From assembly GCA_038025085.1 (NCBI GenBank), contig CM076139.1:21531307-21595306 (forward strand): a DNA stretch of 64,000 nucleotides, given 5' to 3'. The position numbers were made by a program, and so were the translations under genes. Below the pieces are notes generated by a model. The model was not told where the DNA came from. It worked only from the letters and a program-made list of their open reading frames with translations, and ran no database searches. The stretch comes from Tetragonia tetragonoides (Eukaryota; Streptophyta; Magnoliopsida; Caryophyllales; Aizoaceae). Below, piece after piece: positions 22,761 to 34,005 of this stretch (within the stretch, counting starts at the first letter, position 1; each line of letters starts with the position of its first letter).

Positions 22761-24333
22761 GCTAAAAGTTTTGGTCCCGATTTTGTTACATTTTTACTTG
22801 AAGATGATCCAAAAACTTTTAGTGAAGCAATAACGTCTGTTGACGCTCCGTTTTGGAAAGAAGCCATCCAAAGTGAAGTAGATTCTATTTTGCAAAATAA
22901 AACTTGGATTTTAACTGATCTTCCACCTGGTTGTAAAACTTTAGGCTACAAGTGGATTTTTAAAAAGAAATTGCGACTCGACGGTTCTATTGAAAAATTT
23001 AATGCAAGACTTGTAGTCAAAGGTTTCAAATAAGTGAAAGGTATAGATTTCTTTGATACGTATTTTCCAGTTTCAAAAATTTCTATTATTAGAGTTTTAA
23101 TTGCCATTGCCTCTATTTATAAATTAAAAATTCATCAAATGGATGTGAAAACTGCTTTTCTAAATGGTGATTTAGAGGAGGAGATTTACATGGAACAACA
23201 GGAAGGTTTTGTTGTTCCTGGCCAAGAGAAAAAAAGTTTGCAAACTTGTAAAATCTCTTTATGGTTTGAAATAAGCTCCAATGCAATGGCATGAAAAGTT
23301 TGATCAAGTTATGATTTGAAATGGTTTTCAAATAAATGGTGGTGATAAATGTCTTTATATTAAGCAAGTTGATGGTACTTGGGTGATTCTTTGTTTATAC
23401 GTTGATGATATTTTGATATTGGGTACTGATATTCGTGTTATTAATGATACGAAAAAGTTCTTATCTAAAATTTTTGATATGAAGGACCTTGGTCCAGTTG
23501 ATGTGATTTTGGGTATTAAATTAATTAAAAAGCATGATGACATTGCATTGACCCAATCTCATTATATTGAGAAGTTGATGAAAAAGTTTGGTTTCTTTGA
23601 TGTGAGTCCTGTGTATTCTCCTTTTGATCCAACTTTTAAATTGAAGAAAAATGTGGGGGAAACTATTTCCCAATATAAGTATTCTCAAATTGTTGGATCG
23701 TTGTTGCATCTCACAAATTATACTAGACCAGACATTGCATTTGTGGTTGGTAAGTTGGCTAGATATACTCATAATCCTGGCACTGCACATTGGACGACTT
23801 TAGAAAGATTATTTAAATATTTAAAGGGTACAATTGATTATGCTATTCATTATAGTGGTTACCCTGCAGTGCTTGAAGAATATTGTGATGCAAATTGGAT
23901 AACTGATTGTCATGATATTAAAGCTACTAGTGATTATGTATTTTGTGTGGGTGGAGGTGCAGTTTCTTGGAAGACTGTAAAGCAGACCATTATTTCTCGT
24001 TCCACCATGGAAGCTGAAATAGTAGCTTTAGATACTGCTAGTGCTGAAGCTAAGTGGCTGAAAAGTTTATTGACTGATATTCCTATATTAACTCAGCCTA
24101 TACCTCCGATTTCTCTTCACTGTGATAGCCAAGCTGCTATAGCAAAAGTGAATAGTAAAAAGTTTAATGAGAAAAGGAGACATTTGACAGTGAGGCATAA
24201 GTCTTTAAGACACTTGATATCTCACGGTGTGATTTGTTTGGATTTTGTCAGGTCTGAAAAAATGTTGCGGATCCGCTTACAAAGGGTTTGGCGCGCCAAC
24301 AAGTACTTGAATCGTCGAGGGGAATGGGGCTGA
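22761..24333 (+). pseudogene. Copia reverse transcriptase and RNase H
   Basis: RT starts with FWKEAIQSEVDSILQNKTW and LGYKWIFKKKL. An in-frame TAA (23031-23033) replaces a likely Gln, and IHQMDVKTAFLNGDLEEEIY follows in the same frame. A shift near 23260-23380 leads to [10 protein letters not shown] with the catalytic YVDD. RNase H includes [26 protein letters not shown] and LHCDSQAAI, giving all acidic residues, and ends near VRSEKML. Two defects only, so decay is moderate. Confidence 0.9.
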
Positions 24334-24969
24334 AGCCCATAAATTAGTCACCACAGTGGAAACCCATCTTCAGAGGTATGACGATCCCATGAATGAAGTT
24401 CAACGGGTAATAACGAAACTGATGGGTGAACTAAAAAGAGCACTACAAATTATTTAGCGGAGAAATTTCCGGGTCCTATTCCTATGGCAAAGTGCTCTTG
24501 ATGGATGTGACGGTTTAAGGGTGAGTTTTAACTCTTAATGAATCCAAAGGCATATTTGTTTGCGGGGTAGTGGTCACATACTACTCTTGGAGGATTCTCC
24601 TAGTGATGTGTGGTGGTGGGGTCGCCACTGTGGGAATTGGGCTATTCTCTAATGACACACATGAGACAAGATATAGTGCGCATGACCGTAACGCGCCCCA
24701 CCGATAGAACCTGACGAATTGCCCATATTGTGTGTGTGGTGAGTCCAAACCTGATTTAAGGGGTCAAGTTCAAAACTTTTATGTTACTTCGACTCTTTCA
24801 CGTGTAAGGTCATTCTCAGTAAGTGTAGGTTCAAACCCAAAAGGTACCTATGCCTATTGCACAATATCATATGCTCACTAGTATATTATATATTTATTTA
24901 TTTATTTTCACAAAATTGTTTTATTGAATTTTTATTACAATGATTTAAATTTTAAATCATGTGGGGGAT
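24334..24969 (+). other. Copia 3' untranslated region and polypurine tract
   Basis: No ORF. GTGGGGGAT at 24961-24969 is the polypurine tract directly before the 3' LTR. Confidence 0.8.
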
Positions 24970-25803
24970 TGTTGAAATATTTGTGCTTTAAAATTAAAAT
25001 CTATATTTATTGGTGATTTAAAATCTATTTGTGACTTTATAACTGAGTATCTAAAATATCCTCTAGATTTAAAACGGTGGTTTTGTAAATTGGTGGTCAA
25101 ATGAAATTAGTAGCATTCTTGGCATAAATATTGGAGTAAATGGTTGGGCAAATAACGGTTTTGTATGATTGTGGAATCTTTTCTTTTATTTAGTTTAAGA
25201 GCCCTTTACTCCTCTTGAACGTTACAAAGTTAGGCAGTAAGTTTCTATATAAATGAGTTTGGCTTTGGTTGGCTGAGGAAAGAAAAAAAAGGCCGGCAAG
25301 CATTTTCGTAAGAAGGTTTTGTTTTCTACTAAAAAGTCTACCTTTTCATTTTTCTCAATCACTTCAATATCAGTTAAACCCCAAGTACGTATTTTACTAC
25401 TATAAAATATTATATTATTAGTACTAGTATTTTTTACTAGTGAGTATTGGACAATTGTTGGTTCGGGGATTTCTCCTTGCTGCACCGAAGAAATCCGACA
25501 GGTTGTCGTATCTTGGGGGAGGAACGCACTTGATTAATTTTTCAGTGCAGTGGGAGCGTTTCCTCTCTAAGGAAAGCGCCCAGCGTGCTTCAACCCAGAC
25601 TACTTCTGATCTCTTCTCTTTTTACATACATACATACTTCGTATTTTATTAATCGTTATTTATATTCAAAGTGTGTGTATTTGTATTGATCTTGAAAATT
25701 TATTGTTGTTAATGTTGTTTTTGTTTGGTAAACATTGATGTATTTATTTATATAGTCGAGGTATTATTCATTGACGTATTATTTTTTGCAATATTTTCCA
25801 ACA
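24970..25803 (+). repeat. 3' LTR of the nested copia element
   Basis: 834 bp, near-copy of 20046-20878, with the TATA box at 25246-25253. Confidence 0.92.
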
Positions 25804-27104
25804 CGGCGACCCTCCGTGGTCTTACAATCCATCCAAGCCTCATAAGCCGATGATATGGCCGTGGGCGCCTTGATATGAGGAATAATCCACTTAGGCCGAC
25901 GATCCCATGCACACTCCCAAGATCTTACCATGCTAATGGTCAAAGTTCGCACGGTAGGAGGTACGTTATCCTTTTATGGGATAATTTGGCGTTTCCCATA
26001 TTGTCGCATAATACGACTAGGAAATATATAAGTGGAGTTAAGGAGACCAAGGATTTGATAATATCTCGAGTCTTTGTTGCATCCAATTGCGGATTTTAGG
26101 CCCCACCACTTAATGGTCGATCGTAGCAAAGAGCATGCTTTAAGGTACCCACACCACTCATCAATAGTGGATTCATAATACAATCTCCGGCGTGCGGGAA
26201 ATTGCTTAGGTTGATACTTGAGCGCATTATCGGGCCTCTCAATGAAGCACATGTGCTCAAGAAGCCATATTTACAAAAGCAAAAATATATAAAGTTAAAA
26301 CTCCTTCAAAGATTCAAGATTTATTAACAAGCAAATAATTCAAGCAAAAAAAAACCCAAGCACTTACTTGGGAGAAGAAGAGGGCTTCTCGTCCATCCAC
26401 CAAACGATGGCTCTTGTTTCTTGCGATCCAAGAAAATTATAGTTTCACCAAGAACAAGAGACATAGGGGTAAAATCGTTTTGAATTTGTTCAATAATCCT
26501 AAGCATGCTAGATTTACCCTTATTACCTCCACAAACAAAGAGGTACCTATGCAAAAGACGTAGACCAAAAGCACTCTTATAATAAGTCTCACTCATCACA
26601 TCATGGTCATCCCTTACCTTGGGGAAGAAGATGCCAATTACACCGTTGAGGTTTAGTTCGTCACTCTTGACAACGGAGGAAGCTTGTGTTGGTGATAGGC
26701 CGAAATACCTCTTATAATAGCCTTCAAGATTTGCTCCAAGCCATCTGGTAGCGGGAGCTTGGTCATGAGGAAATCCGAGGATAGCGGCAAACTCTTTGGG
26801 AAGAGGACATAGTTTATTGTACCCAAAGCAGAAAACATGAAGCTTATCGTCCCAAAACTCGATTGTGGCCTCAAGGAGATTTCATAGAATTTGAACTTGT
26901 TAAGGTGGAAGAGAGCATTCAAGTGAAAAGGCACAAGTCTCACCCTCTCTTCGGGAGTCATAGATTGTAACCACTTATCAAAATTTCACATCAAAAGCTT
27001 GTCATGGCTGAATTCTAAGACAAATAAGGGGGTTTCTCTCTCTAAGAGGCTCTCTATTGATGGTAAATTATGAAGGTGATGTCCCAAATTGGACTAACCC
27101 AAGG

Positions 27105-27334
27105 CTTATATAGGGCTCGCACGAAAAGGAAGAAAAAATAAGGCATCCCGTCAAAAAAGGGCTCCAGCAGCCCATGATCCAACTGCTGAAGGCTTAGCGG
27201 CGCTCGATAGTGCAGAATAGGCCCAGTGGCATGCCGCTGAGCCCCAGCGGTCAACCGCTGGAGCCTGGCGGCCCCTCTTTTCGCCCCTACTGCTTAGCGC
27301 GTGCCGCTGGACGGCTCTCGCCTGCCGCCAGACG
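27105..27334 (-). promoter_or_regulatory. Putative promoter of antisense gene A
   Basis: On the minus strand, CTATATAAG (27105-27113) lies about 100 bp upstream of the gene A start. Upstream of it, 27161-27334 is GC-rich and packed with CAGCGG/CCGCTG motifs, including GCCGCTGAGCCCCAGCGG, which is also in the Tat LTR near 280. The shared sequence suggests the antisense promoter was copied from, or co-evolved with, the LTR promoter. Confidence 0.5.
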
Positions 27335-27891
27335 GCTTTCTCGAGAGAAACCTCTTTCTCTCCGGTTTTGGAGACTTTACTTGACCGTTTTGGACTCAAT
27401 TATCTTTTTCCTATTTGCTCTATTCTTTCCACTTTGTATTATTTCCCTAAAATTAATGGAAACTCCACAATTTTCCTTATTTTCGTTTTTTGGCTGATTA
27501 TTATTATTATTATTATTGTTTATCACCTTCTTTTTTTTATTTTTTTTTTATTTCACCCTTTTTACTAATTATTTTCATTTCATTTTCATCCGTTCCGTTT
27601 TTTTCTTTTTAGGGGGGATAGGGTACACCCAATTTTAACTTTGGTTGTACCATTTTTGCTAAATGGCTATTACTTGCGCTTTTTGCTTGACTAGTTATGC
27701 ACTTGCATTAGCCTAATTATGTGCAGGGACCAATAAGTAAGCAAGCAATATTTACAAGCACAAGGTCTGAATGTTTTGTTCAATAGAAATGTTCAAATGT
27801 ATTTCACACAAATACATTATCATAAAAACCGCCATCACCCGCATCATCATCCATACGGGCCACCTCGAAATGGTCCTCCGACCTCTGCCCC
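27335..27891. other. Spacer between antisense genes A and B
   Basis: Pyrimidine- and AT-rich sequence with an (ATT)n run (27497-27518) and a T-rich stretch to 27560. It would hold the 3' end of gene B and the region upstream of the gene A promoter. The small frames at 27210-27568 are low-complexity and dismissed. Confidence 0.5.
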
Positions 27892-30570
27892 TCATCGCAT
27901 ATTTTTTGACGCCGCAAGCTGGCTAGGGTCAAATGAGGAATGTCGGGCAGGCTCCCGATACGAGCTCCCTTCTCCAGCATAGCTCGAGTAATACCCCCAT
28001 GAAGTACGAGGAAGCATGGTAGGCACCATAGGAGTAGGAACTGGGGGCTGATACTAAAGGCCGCCATACTAAGTATATCCCGTATACCCGGGATAAGGAG
28101 GATATAGCGGCATATGAATCGGAGCAGGCTCCACATACGGAGTCATCTAGCTCCCACCAGGGCGGTCCGACCGATGCACAGGCACCCCCTCTCTCCTAGG
28201 ACTCTCCCTCCGAGGGTTCCTCTCGGGAGAAGGACTACGCTCGAGAGAGCTCACACCCTCGTCATCAGACAGCATCACCTGTCGTGACCTAGGAAAGGGT
28301 CAACAGTACTCAACCTGCATTCCACAGAAAGTTATAAAACACATTTCTCAAAGCATGCAACTTTGAAAATGCAAATAGAAGTTTACCTTGTCCAAATCAG
28401 CTCTTGAACAAGTACCCTTCGAAAGGGCTCGTGATATCCAAGACTTCATGACGTGCATCATCTTCAGGACCTTCCCGGTCTGCTCACGATCAAGCTACAC
28501 AAAGAAAAGTTAGTGCAAACATATAATGAAGGGTAAGATATTTCACACTTCAAGTAAATTACGAATTTGCCCCGGGATGCCCAATTGGTAGAGGAAGGCC
28601 CTGAATACCTTCATCAAGATCCTCCGTCATAGGGATCTCCCCCCTGCACTCCTTCTCGCCATAATCTCGGCCCCGAACCCACATGTCCGGGATGATCACC
28701 TCAACATCATCAACCCGAGGTTCCTACAAAGCAAAGCAAGTCGGTACCAATAAGGCGAAATGCATAGAATATCAAGTATAAAATTCTTACATTCAAGCCC
28801 ACAAATGAGGACATGAGGCTATCACGGCGAAACTGCTCACAATGACCCAGAAGGTCCTCCCCAAGGTCCCTCAAATACAGCATAGCATCCGAGCCAACCA
28901 TGGCCTCAGCAACCTGCTCGCGAGACAAGCACCTCACCAAGAACATGGTCGAGGGAGGATCCAAAGGAATCCTAGGGCCCTCCAAGTCAGTGTAAACCTG
29001 ACGGAAAATCCGCTCTCTCAGATACCACTCAAAGGAGAACGGGCCTGTAATCGGGACCCTCTGACGGTCTATCGCCCTAGAAGCAAGGATGGAATCCAGA
29101 GCCAACCCGTGATACTTCGCCCATGGGTAGTAGTCAATCTACACAAACAAGCAACATAAGATATTTCCACACCAAAAAATGGAACCCATACAGCAAAAGC
29201 AAATATTTTTACCTTGTGCCAGTCAATGCGCGGAAGAGCCTCCCTGAACTGCTGGAGAGTGCTCAGAGGCACCGGACCCCTATGGCGCCTCGCCCTACAA
29301 ACCAGGAAGGCCAAGGCCCAGCCTGTAGGTGCCAACTCTGGGAAATGCTCAAAAAACCAAGGCTACATTCAAACATGAAATTAAGCATCGCACACTTAAA
29401 TCATGCATATCAATAAATTAAAGAAAATACAAAGGTAAAAAAAAATGACCTTATAAAACCTTCCAAAAGCCGCAGAAGCTCACGGTAGGAAGGTTCGCCT
29501 GCTTGTACCCCTCGTCGTTAACGCGGCATGCATACCGCATGCATCCCAAGAGGTTGGCGTAGCCCGGCAACCCCCAGTTGTTCTCTCTCACTCTATCCCA
29601 GTCCAGCAGACTAAGGAGGTAGATGGCATGAATACGCTCCCCCTTATCACTGAAGATAGAGGTAGCAAGAAGATAGAAGATAAACATCATCGCCTTTTGC
29701 ACCACCGAGGTATTTCTCTTATACCTCGGGTCCTTCAAAGTCGCAAAAAGCTCGCTATAAGAACGGTAGTGGTGATCCTAAGTGTTCCCCCAAGGGCCAA
29801 AAAGCTCCACCAACTCCGTTTTACGTTTCCAAATAGAAACGTCATAAATAATGGGCGTACCGACGAAAGGTACCCCGATCAACATCGAAAACTCCGAAGG
29901 AGTAATCATCATCTCCCCATTAGGGAAGTGGAACGTATTGGTGGTGTCCCAAAAAGGCTCCAAAAACAACCGCACTATACACCTCTTGACTCGCTCCACC
30001 GAGTCCACCGCTTTCAAAAGGGGCCCAAACCCCGCATTCAACACCACATCTTGCACCTCTTTGGGCAAGGTTTTCAATAGCTTAACAGAAGAGCCATAGT
30101 TTCCATGGGCCTTCAAATTCCCATCGGGTTCCTATGGTCAAGTTCGCATTTCTTAGGTTCACATTTAATTCAAATGTTCAATCCTAAGCATATTTCTAAG
30201 TTCGTTCAAGCCGCGTAAGATCACATGCGCTACAAACTCGACAGTTGCATACAAATTCTATCTAAGGCAAGCATATGAACTCAAATTCAATGCATAAAAC
30301 TATGAATTCAAAAGTTTGAGGAATTACGAAGAATTTGGAGGCCCGAGAACTCAAATGAGACGCCGGTCGGAAACGCAACTCCGATCGATCCCAAACAATG
30401 TCGGGCATCCTATCCGACAGGGTGTATCGATCTTTAGGAAAAGCCACATTAGGCTTCCTCTTTGATGGCTTCACATGAGGAGGAAAAGCCTTAGTAAAAA
30501 TGTCGATTTCTTCGACCTCCTCCTGCACCTCGGCCCTCTTACTCCTCCTCTTTCCCAATTTTGGAGCCAT
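27892..30570 (-). pseudogene. Antisense gene B of the Tat element: seven-exon plant-mobile-domain gene
   Basis: Start ATG is 30570-30568. Exons by eye are 30570-30328, 30131-29460, 29362-29213, 29138-28791, 28723-28563, 28494-28387 and 28314-27892, with GT-AG introns. The N-terminus is basic (KLGKRRSKRAEV). Exon 2 has VLNAGFGPLL, FWDTTNTFHFPNGEMMITP and FSMLIGVPFVG, the plant-mobile-domain core. Exon 3 opens with PWFFEHFPELAP, also typical. The C-terminal exon is Ser/Arg- then Pro/Tyr-rich. Phase is kept across most joins. Defects are TAG at 29778-29780, several stops in the last exon, and one exon (28723-28563) out of phase at its 3' end. Antisense extra ORFs are known in Tat elements; the role is unknown. 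Confidence 0.78.
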
Positions 30571-30839
30571 GGAAGAAGGATGAACAAGCAAGCAAGAGCA
30601 AACAAGCAACAATGAAAGATTTTCGGATTTTTTCTTTCCAAGGGTTTCAAAAACTCACTTACAATTTCACCCCAAATTTGTAAGATATCACAAATCAACT
30701 TCAAATTATGCATATGCAAGCAAAAAGGAGAAAATTTGAGCATGAATAGGCAATGATTGAAGTTTGGGCAGCAATGGAGTAAGAGAGAGAGAGAGGCTCG
30801 AAATTTTGGGGAAGAAATAACCCAAAACCGGCGTCCCCC

Positions 30840-31031
30840 TTTTAAAACCCTTCATCCGCAGCACTGAACCGGCCCAGCGGCCTGGTTCAAGACCGCCCAG
30901 GCTCAGCGGACCAGCAACTAAGCCGCCAAGCCGGGCAGCTCCCCTATGTGCCTCCGCAGCCAAATCGTAGCCGCTGAGCGGGCTCGATTTTGTCGCTGAG
31001 CGCCCAGCGGTCCAGCGCGTGGCAGCTGGGA
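30840..31031 (-). promoter_or_regulatory. Putative promoter of antisense gene B
   Basis: On the minus strand a TTTTAAAA box (30840-30847) lies about 270 bp upstream of the gene B ATG. A GC-rich cluster of CAGCGG/CCGCTG motifs (30857-31031) lies upstream of that. The layout matches that of gene A and of the Tat LTRs. Confidence 0.42.
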
Positions 31032-31611
31032 CTCTTTTCTCATCCGTCTCTCACAGGACGGGCCCACGAGTTCAAATTCCGCGCGAGATTTCATTTTTCG
31101 ACCGTTAGAAACCCGGGAGTTACGGGCACGTCACCCAAAATGACTATCTTGCCCATGCAATACGGTTTCCTACCCTAGGAACCCGATAAAAATCTAATTT
31201 TTACAGACACCGGCACAACATCTTTTTATCAAGGCAAAGGCACAACATTTTAATTTTTGCAGGCATAGGCGCAACTTCTGAAGACACAGGCATTATATCA
31301 TTGTTTTAAGGCACAGCAAGGCATCAGGAGTGACGAAAGCTCTTCGTGGGGAGGCTATTAGTTTAGTCCGACGTCTGCACCAGCAAGGCACAAGCATTAT
31401 TTTGGCAGAGCGACAAATGCTCTTTGACGTTGAGGCTATTAACATTAGCGTCACGTTGGCACCCGCAAAGCAGGTAACCTTGACCACAGGCGGTCAGGAT
31501 TTACTTTTTTATCTTTTATCTAACATAAGCATTTTGAAAAACAAGACTGCAGGCATTTTTAGCAAATACTTTGACCTTCGCTTCCACAAGCTCGGCCAAA
31601 GTGGGGGCTTC
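31032..31611 (+). other. Tat 3' internal region with degenerate GGCACAAC repeats and polypurine tract
   Basis: 31210-31330 shows spaced variants of AGGCACAAC/AGGCATAGGCGCAAC, likely a decayed minisatellite. AAAGTGGGGGCTTC (31598-31611) is the polypurine tract next to the LTR. The 119-codon frame at 31330-31689 crosses into the LTR and is dismissed. Confidence 0.6.
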
Positions 31612-31923
31612 TATAGATACCCTAATCGGTTCTCAACCCCTAGCACCGCAAAGCCCAATGATGATGGTAATGGATTAATTTGGACGTAAGTAGCAAGAGG
31701 ACATTACTCGGAAATCTAGACCAAATTCCTTGAAACCTCAGTCTTTGGATAGCCCTTATTATAAGGATTCCAATGCCTTTGACCTTGCCTCAATCAGGTC
31801 CCAAATCAAGAGATATCGCGCCTCGAAGATTTGGGTCAAAACCGCTCAATCCCGACCCCCTGGGTCAGCCCAAGGGCATTTTCGTAGTATACTGAGCACA
31901 AAAGTCAAAAATCCCTAGTCAAG

Positions 31924-32159
31924 CGCGCGCCTCCGGGTCGAGCGGCTGACGTTGATGACCCAGCGACACACGCGTGACAGTGGAGGCCTTTTGGCCAGGC
32001 GTTGGGCCCCAGCGGCGCACCGCTGAGTTTTAGCGGCATGCCGCTGGCCTCTGCGGTCCTCCATGTGGCTAATGGGCCTGATTTTGTTTTGGCTGGGCCA
32101 AGTTTGTCACCAGGGCTGCAACCCTAGGCCTCTAATTTCGTCCCCTAACTCTATAAATA
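31924..32159 (+). promoter_or_regulatory. Right LTR promoter module
   Basis: CAGCGG/CCGCTG cluster at 31924-32065, followed by an intact TATA box CTATAAATAC (32151-32160). It corresponds to 196-428 of the left LTR. Confidence 0.6.
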
Positions 32160-32598
32160 CTCCATTTCACCCTCTTTTATAGGAGGTTGGTCAGTTTATA
32201 ATTTTGAGAGCAATTTGAGAGCACAAAACCCCTAAATCATAGAGATTTCAAAATTGGAAGACTCAAGCAAGCCCTTGCATTCAACCTAGCACCCAAGATT
32301 GAATAGTAATTCCAATTCTACTAGTCCTGTTCGAATAGAACGTCCAGGTTAACCATCCTGAGGGCCTAAAACTCTTTAGTAAATTCTTCTTTCATATTTA
32401 TAGTCATGTTTTACTTAGATTTTGATTATGGTTGAATAATTATGAATGTTTTTTTTTTTTAGGAAAAATTTGCTATTTCCTCTGACAAAAGTGCAATATT
32501 ATTAGTCCCGAACAACAAAGATTGAGGCGCCCGTTAAGAGTTCTTTCTCTTCAGGTGCACGTTTACGTGGGTTTCACTAAAGTGCACCCTTCCCGGCG

Positions 32599-34005
32599 AT
32601 GTCTCGTCAGGCGAAGAAAAAGAGAGCTAAGGCGGTGGCTTTTCAACAATCGGGGTCGACATCAATGAATGGAGCGACAAAGCTAATGTCTGAACCACCT
32701 TCAGGTCAAGCTGGGAAGGAGCCTTCTTCGGTTTTGCAACCGCCAGAAGCTCCAGCGTTCCAAGAGTGGACTAATCCTCCGCCTGGGGAGGACGGTCATA
32801 TATCAGATTCAGTCTCTGATATTGAGGATGAGCATGTTCCAAGTTCGGCAGCTCGAAAGCTTTTCTTCTCGGACTCTTCTGGGCACCCAACTCCAGATTG
32901 TGGGGGAGGAGAACTGCCAGGTGATAATCAACTATCAAATTCTGAGCTGATTCAAGGTAATCGAAATCCTTAAATGGGTTTATCTTTGGCTTTTATACCT
33001 CCATTGCTGCAAAATGGAAATCTAATTGTGAAATTGGATGAAAATGCCATTAAAACTCAGACCAAGCTTTGGGATAATGCATTAATTGGATATGTTCTAG
33101 CTGATTGTCCGACTTTCAAAGACATGCTGAAATTTGTGAATGGTGTCTGGCATTTTGTTCATCAAGCTAGGGTTTATATGCATGAACTTGGGTATTTCAT
33201 TTTCAGAATTAAAAATGCTACAGACAGAGATAAAATCATGGACTCAGGACCTTATTATGTTAATAACAGACCTTTAATGCTGCGTAAATGGGAGAGTAAT
33301 TTCCAATTTACACCTGAATTGATAAGATTTATTCCACTGTGGGTTAAATTCCCTAGCTTTATCCCTTGCTGGGCAGCAGAGAACTTGTCTAGAATTGCAA
33401 GCTTTGTGGGAAAACCTTTGCACACAGATGCATTAACTGCAAAGCAGGATAGGCTAGCTTATGCTAGAATCTTGGTGGAGATTGATGTATCCAAACCCTT
33501 GCCAACAAAAATGCCCATTTACAACCCTGATGGCAGCTGGTTTGAACAGCAAATTGATTATGATTGGAAGCCTAAGTTTTGTACTCATTGTGCAAAATTT
33601 GGTCATTTAACTGGAAAATGTCATGAGACAATTGCTACTCAGCAACAAAAAACAATTCAGCAGCCTAGAGTTCCTTCTCAACCTGCAGGATAGAAGATTA
33701 CACAGGAAAAACAGCAGCAAATTTGGAGGCCAAAACCCAAGCCTGTTACAAATAAGGAAGATGGGGTGCAACAGATACCTGGAAATGAGCAGATTATTAA
33801 TGAAAATCAAGATACACATGTTCTTGACAAAGTTAAACAGATTATGGTGTATCATGGGGAACCTGCACAAAAATCACAGGTTCCTTCTCAGAATTATGCA
33901 GCAGTGGTACAGCAAAACAGGTATGAAATCCTAGAGACATACACAGATAATGTAAGAGAAATTCAGGAGAGTGGGAGCTACTATCAGTCTCACATGCCCC
34001 CATGA
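32599..34005 (+). pseudogene. LINE ORF1: DUF4283-type RNA-binding protein with zinc knuckle
   Basis: One frame from ATG 32599 to TGA 34003-34005, broken by TAA 32971-32973 and TAG 33691-33693. The first 125 codons are basic then Ser/Pro/Glu-rich. A DUF4283-like domain follows (GVWHFVHQARVYMHELGYF; VNNRPLMLRKWESNF; IPLWVKFPSF), then a CCHC knuckle CTHCAKFGHLTGKC near 33580-33625, and a Gln-rich tail. ORF1 coats the element RNA. Its stop overlaps the ORF2 start (ATGA). Confidence 0.9.

Larger units (their letters stand above)
20046..25803 (+). mobile_element. Ty1-copia retrotransposon lacking gag, nested in antisense gene A
   Basis: LTRs are 20046-20878 and 24970-25803 (833 and 834 bp), both TGTTGAAATA...TTCCAACA, with a low percentage of differences. 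Flanks are CGGTG (20041-20045) and CGGCG (25804-25808), a target duplication with one mismatch. The internal part starts with about 500 bp of unrecognised sequence, then the end of protease, integrase, RT and RNase H. Gag and the DSGA protease site are missing, and I see no initiator-Met primer site after the 5' LTR. So it was either deleted or moved as a non-autonomous copy. The lineage may be Tork-like; I am not sure. Confidence 0.9.
18297..27005 (-). pseudogene. Antisense gene A of the Tat element (plant-mobile-domain/DUF7745-like)
   Basis: Likely start ATG is at 27005-27003, about 100 bp below a TATA box. The N-terminal exon encodes FDKWLQSMTPEERVRLV, then FWDDKLHVFCFGYNKLCPLP and YFGL motifs, to a good GTAAGT donor at 26367. 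The next exon (from about 26280) has LLEHMCFIERPD, SRIMRQYGKRQIIP (the RQxGxxQxxP signature of these families), then WDRRPKWIIP. The frame passes the copia insertion (20046-25803) without break when that element and one target copy are ignored. It continues as a Lys-rich tail through the solo LTR (18401-19782) and ends at TAG 18297. Defects are one-base shifts near 26990, 26890 and 19800, plus one TAA after IIP. Function is unknown; these domains are thought to derive from transposons. Confidence 0.72.

Noticed and set aside
28842..30099. Plus ORFs of 82-150 codons at 28842, 29123, 29628 and 29851
   Set aside because: Shadows of antisense gene B exons; domain motifs and splice sites are on the minus strand.
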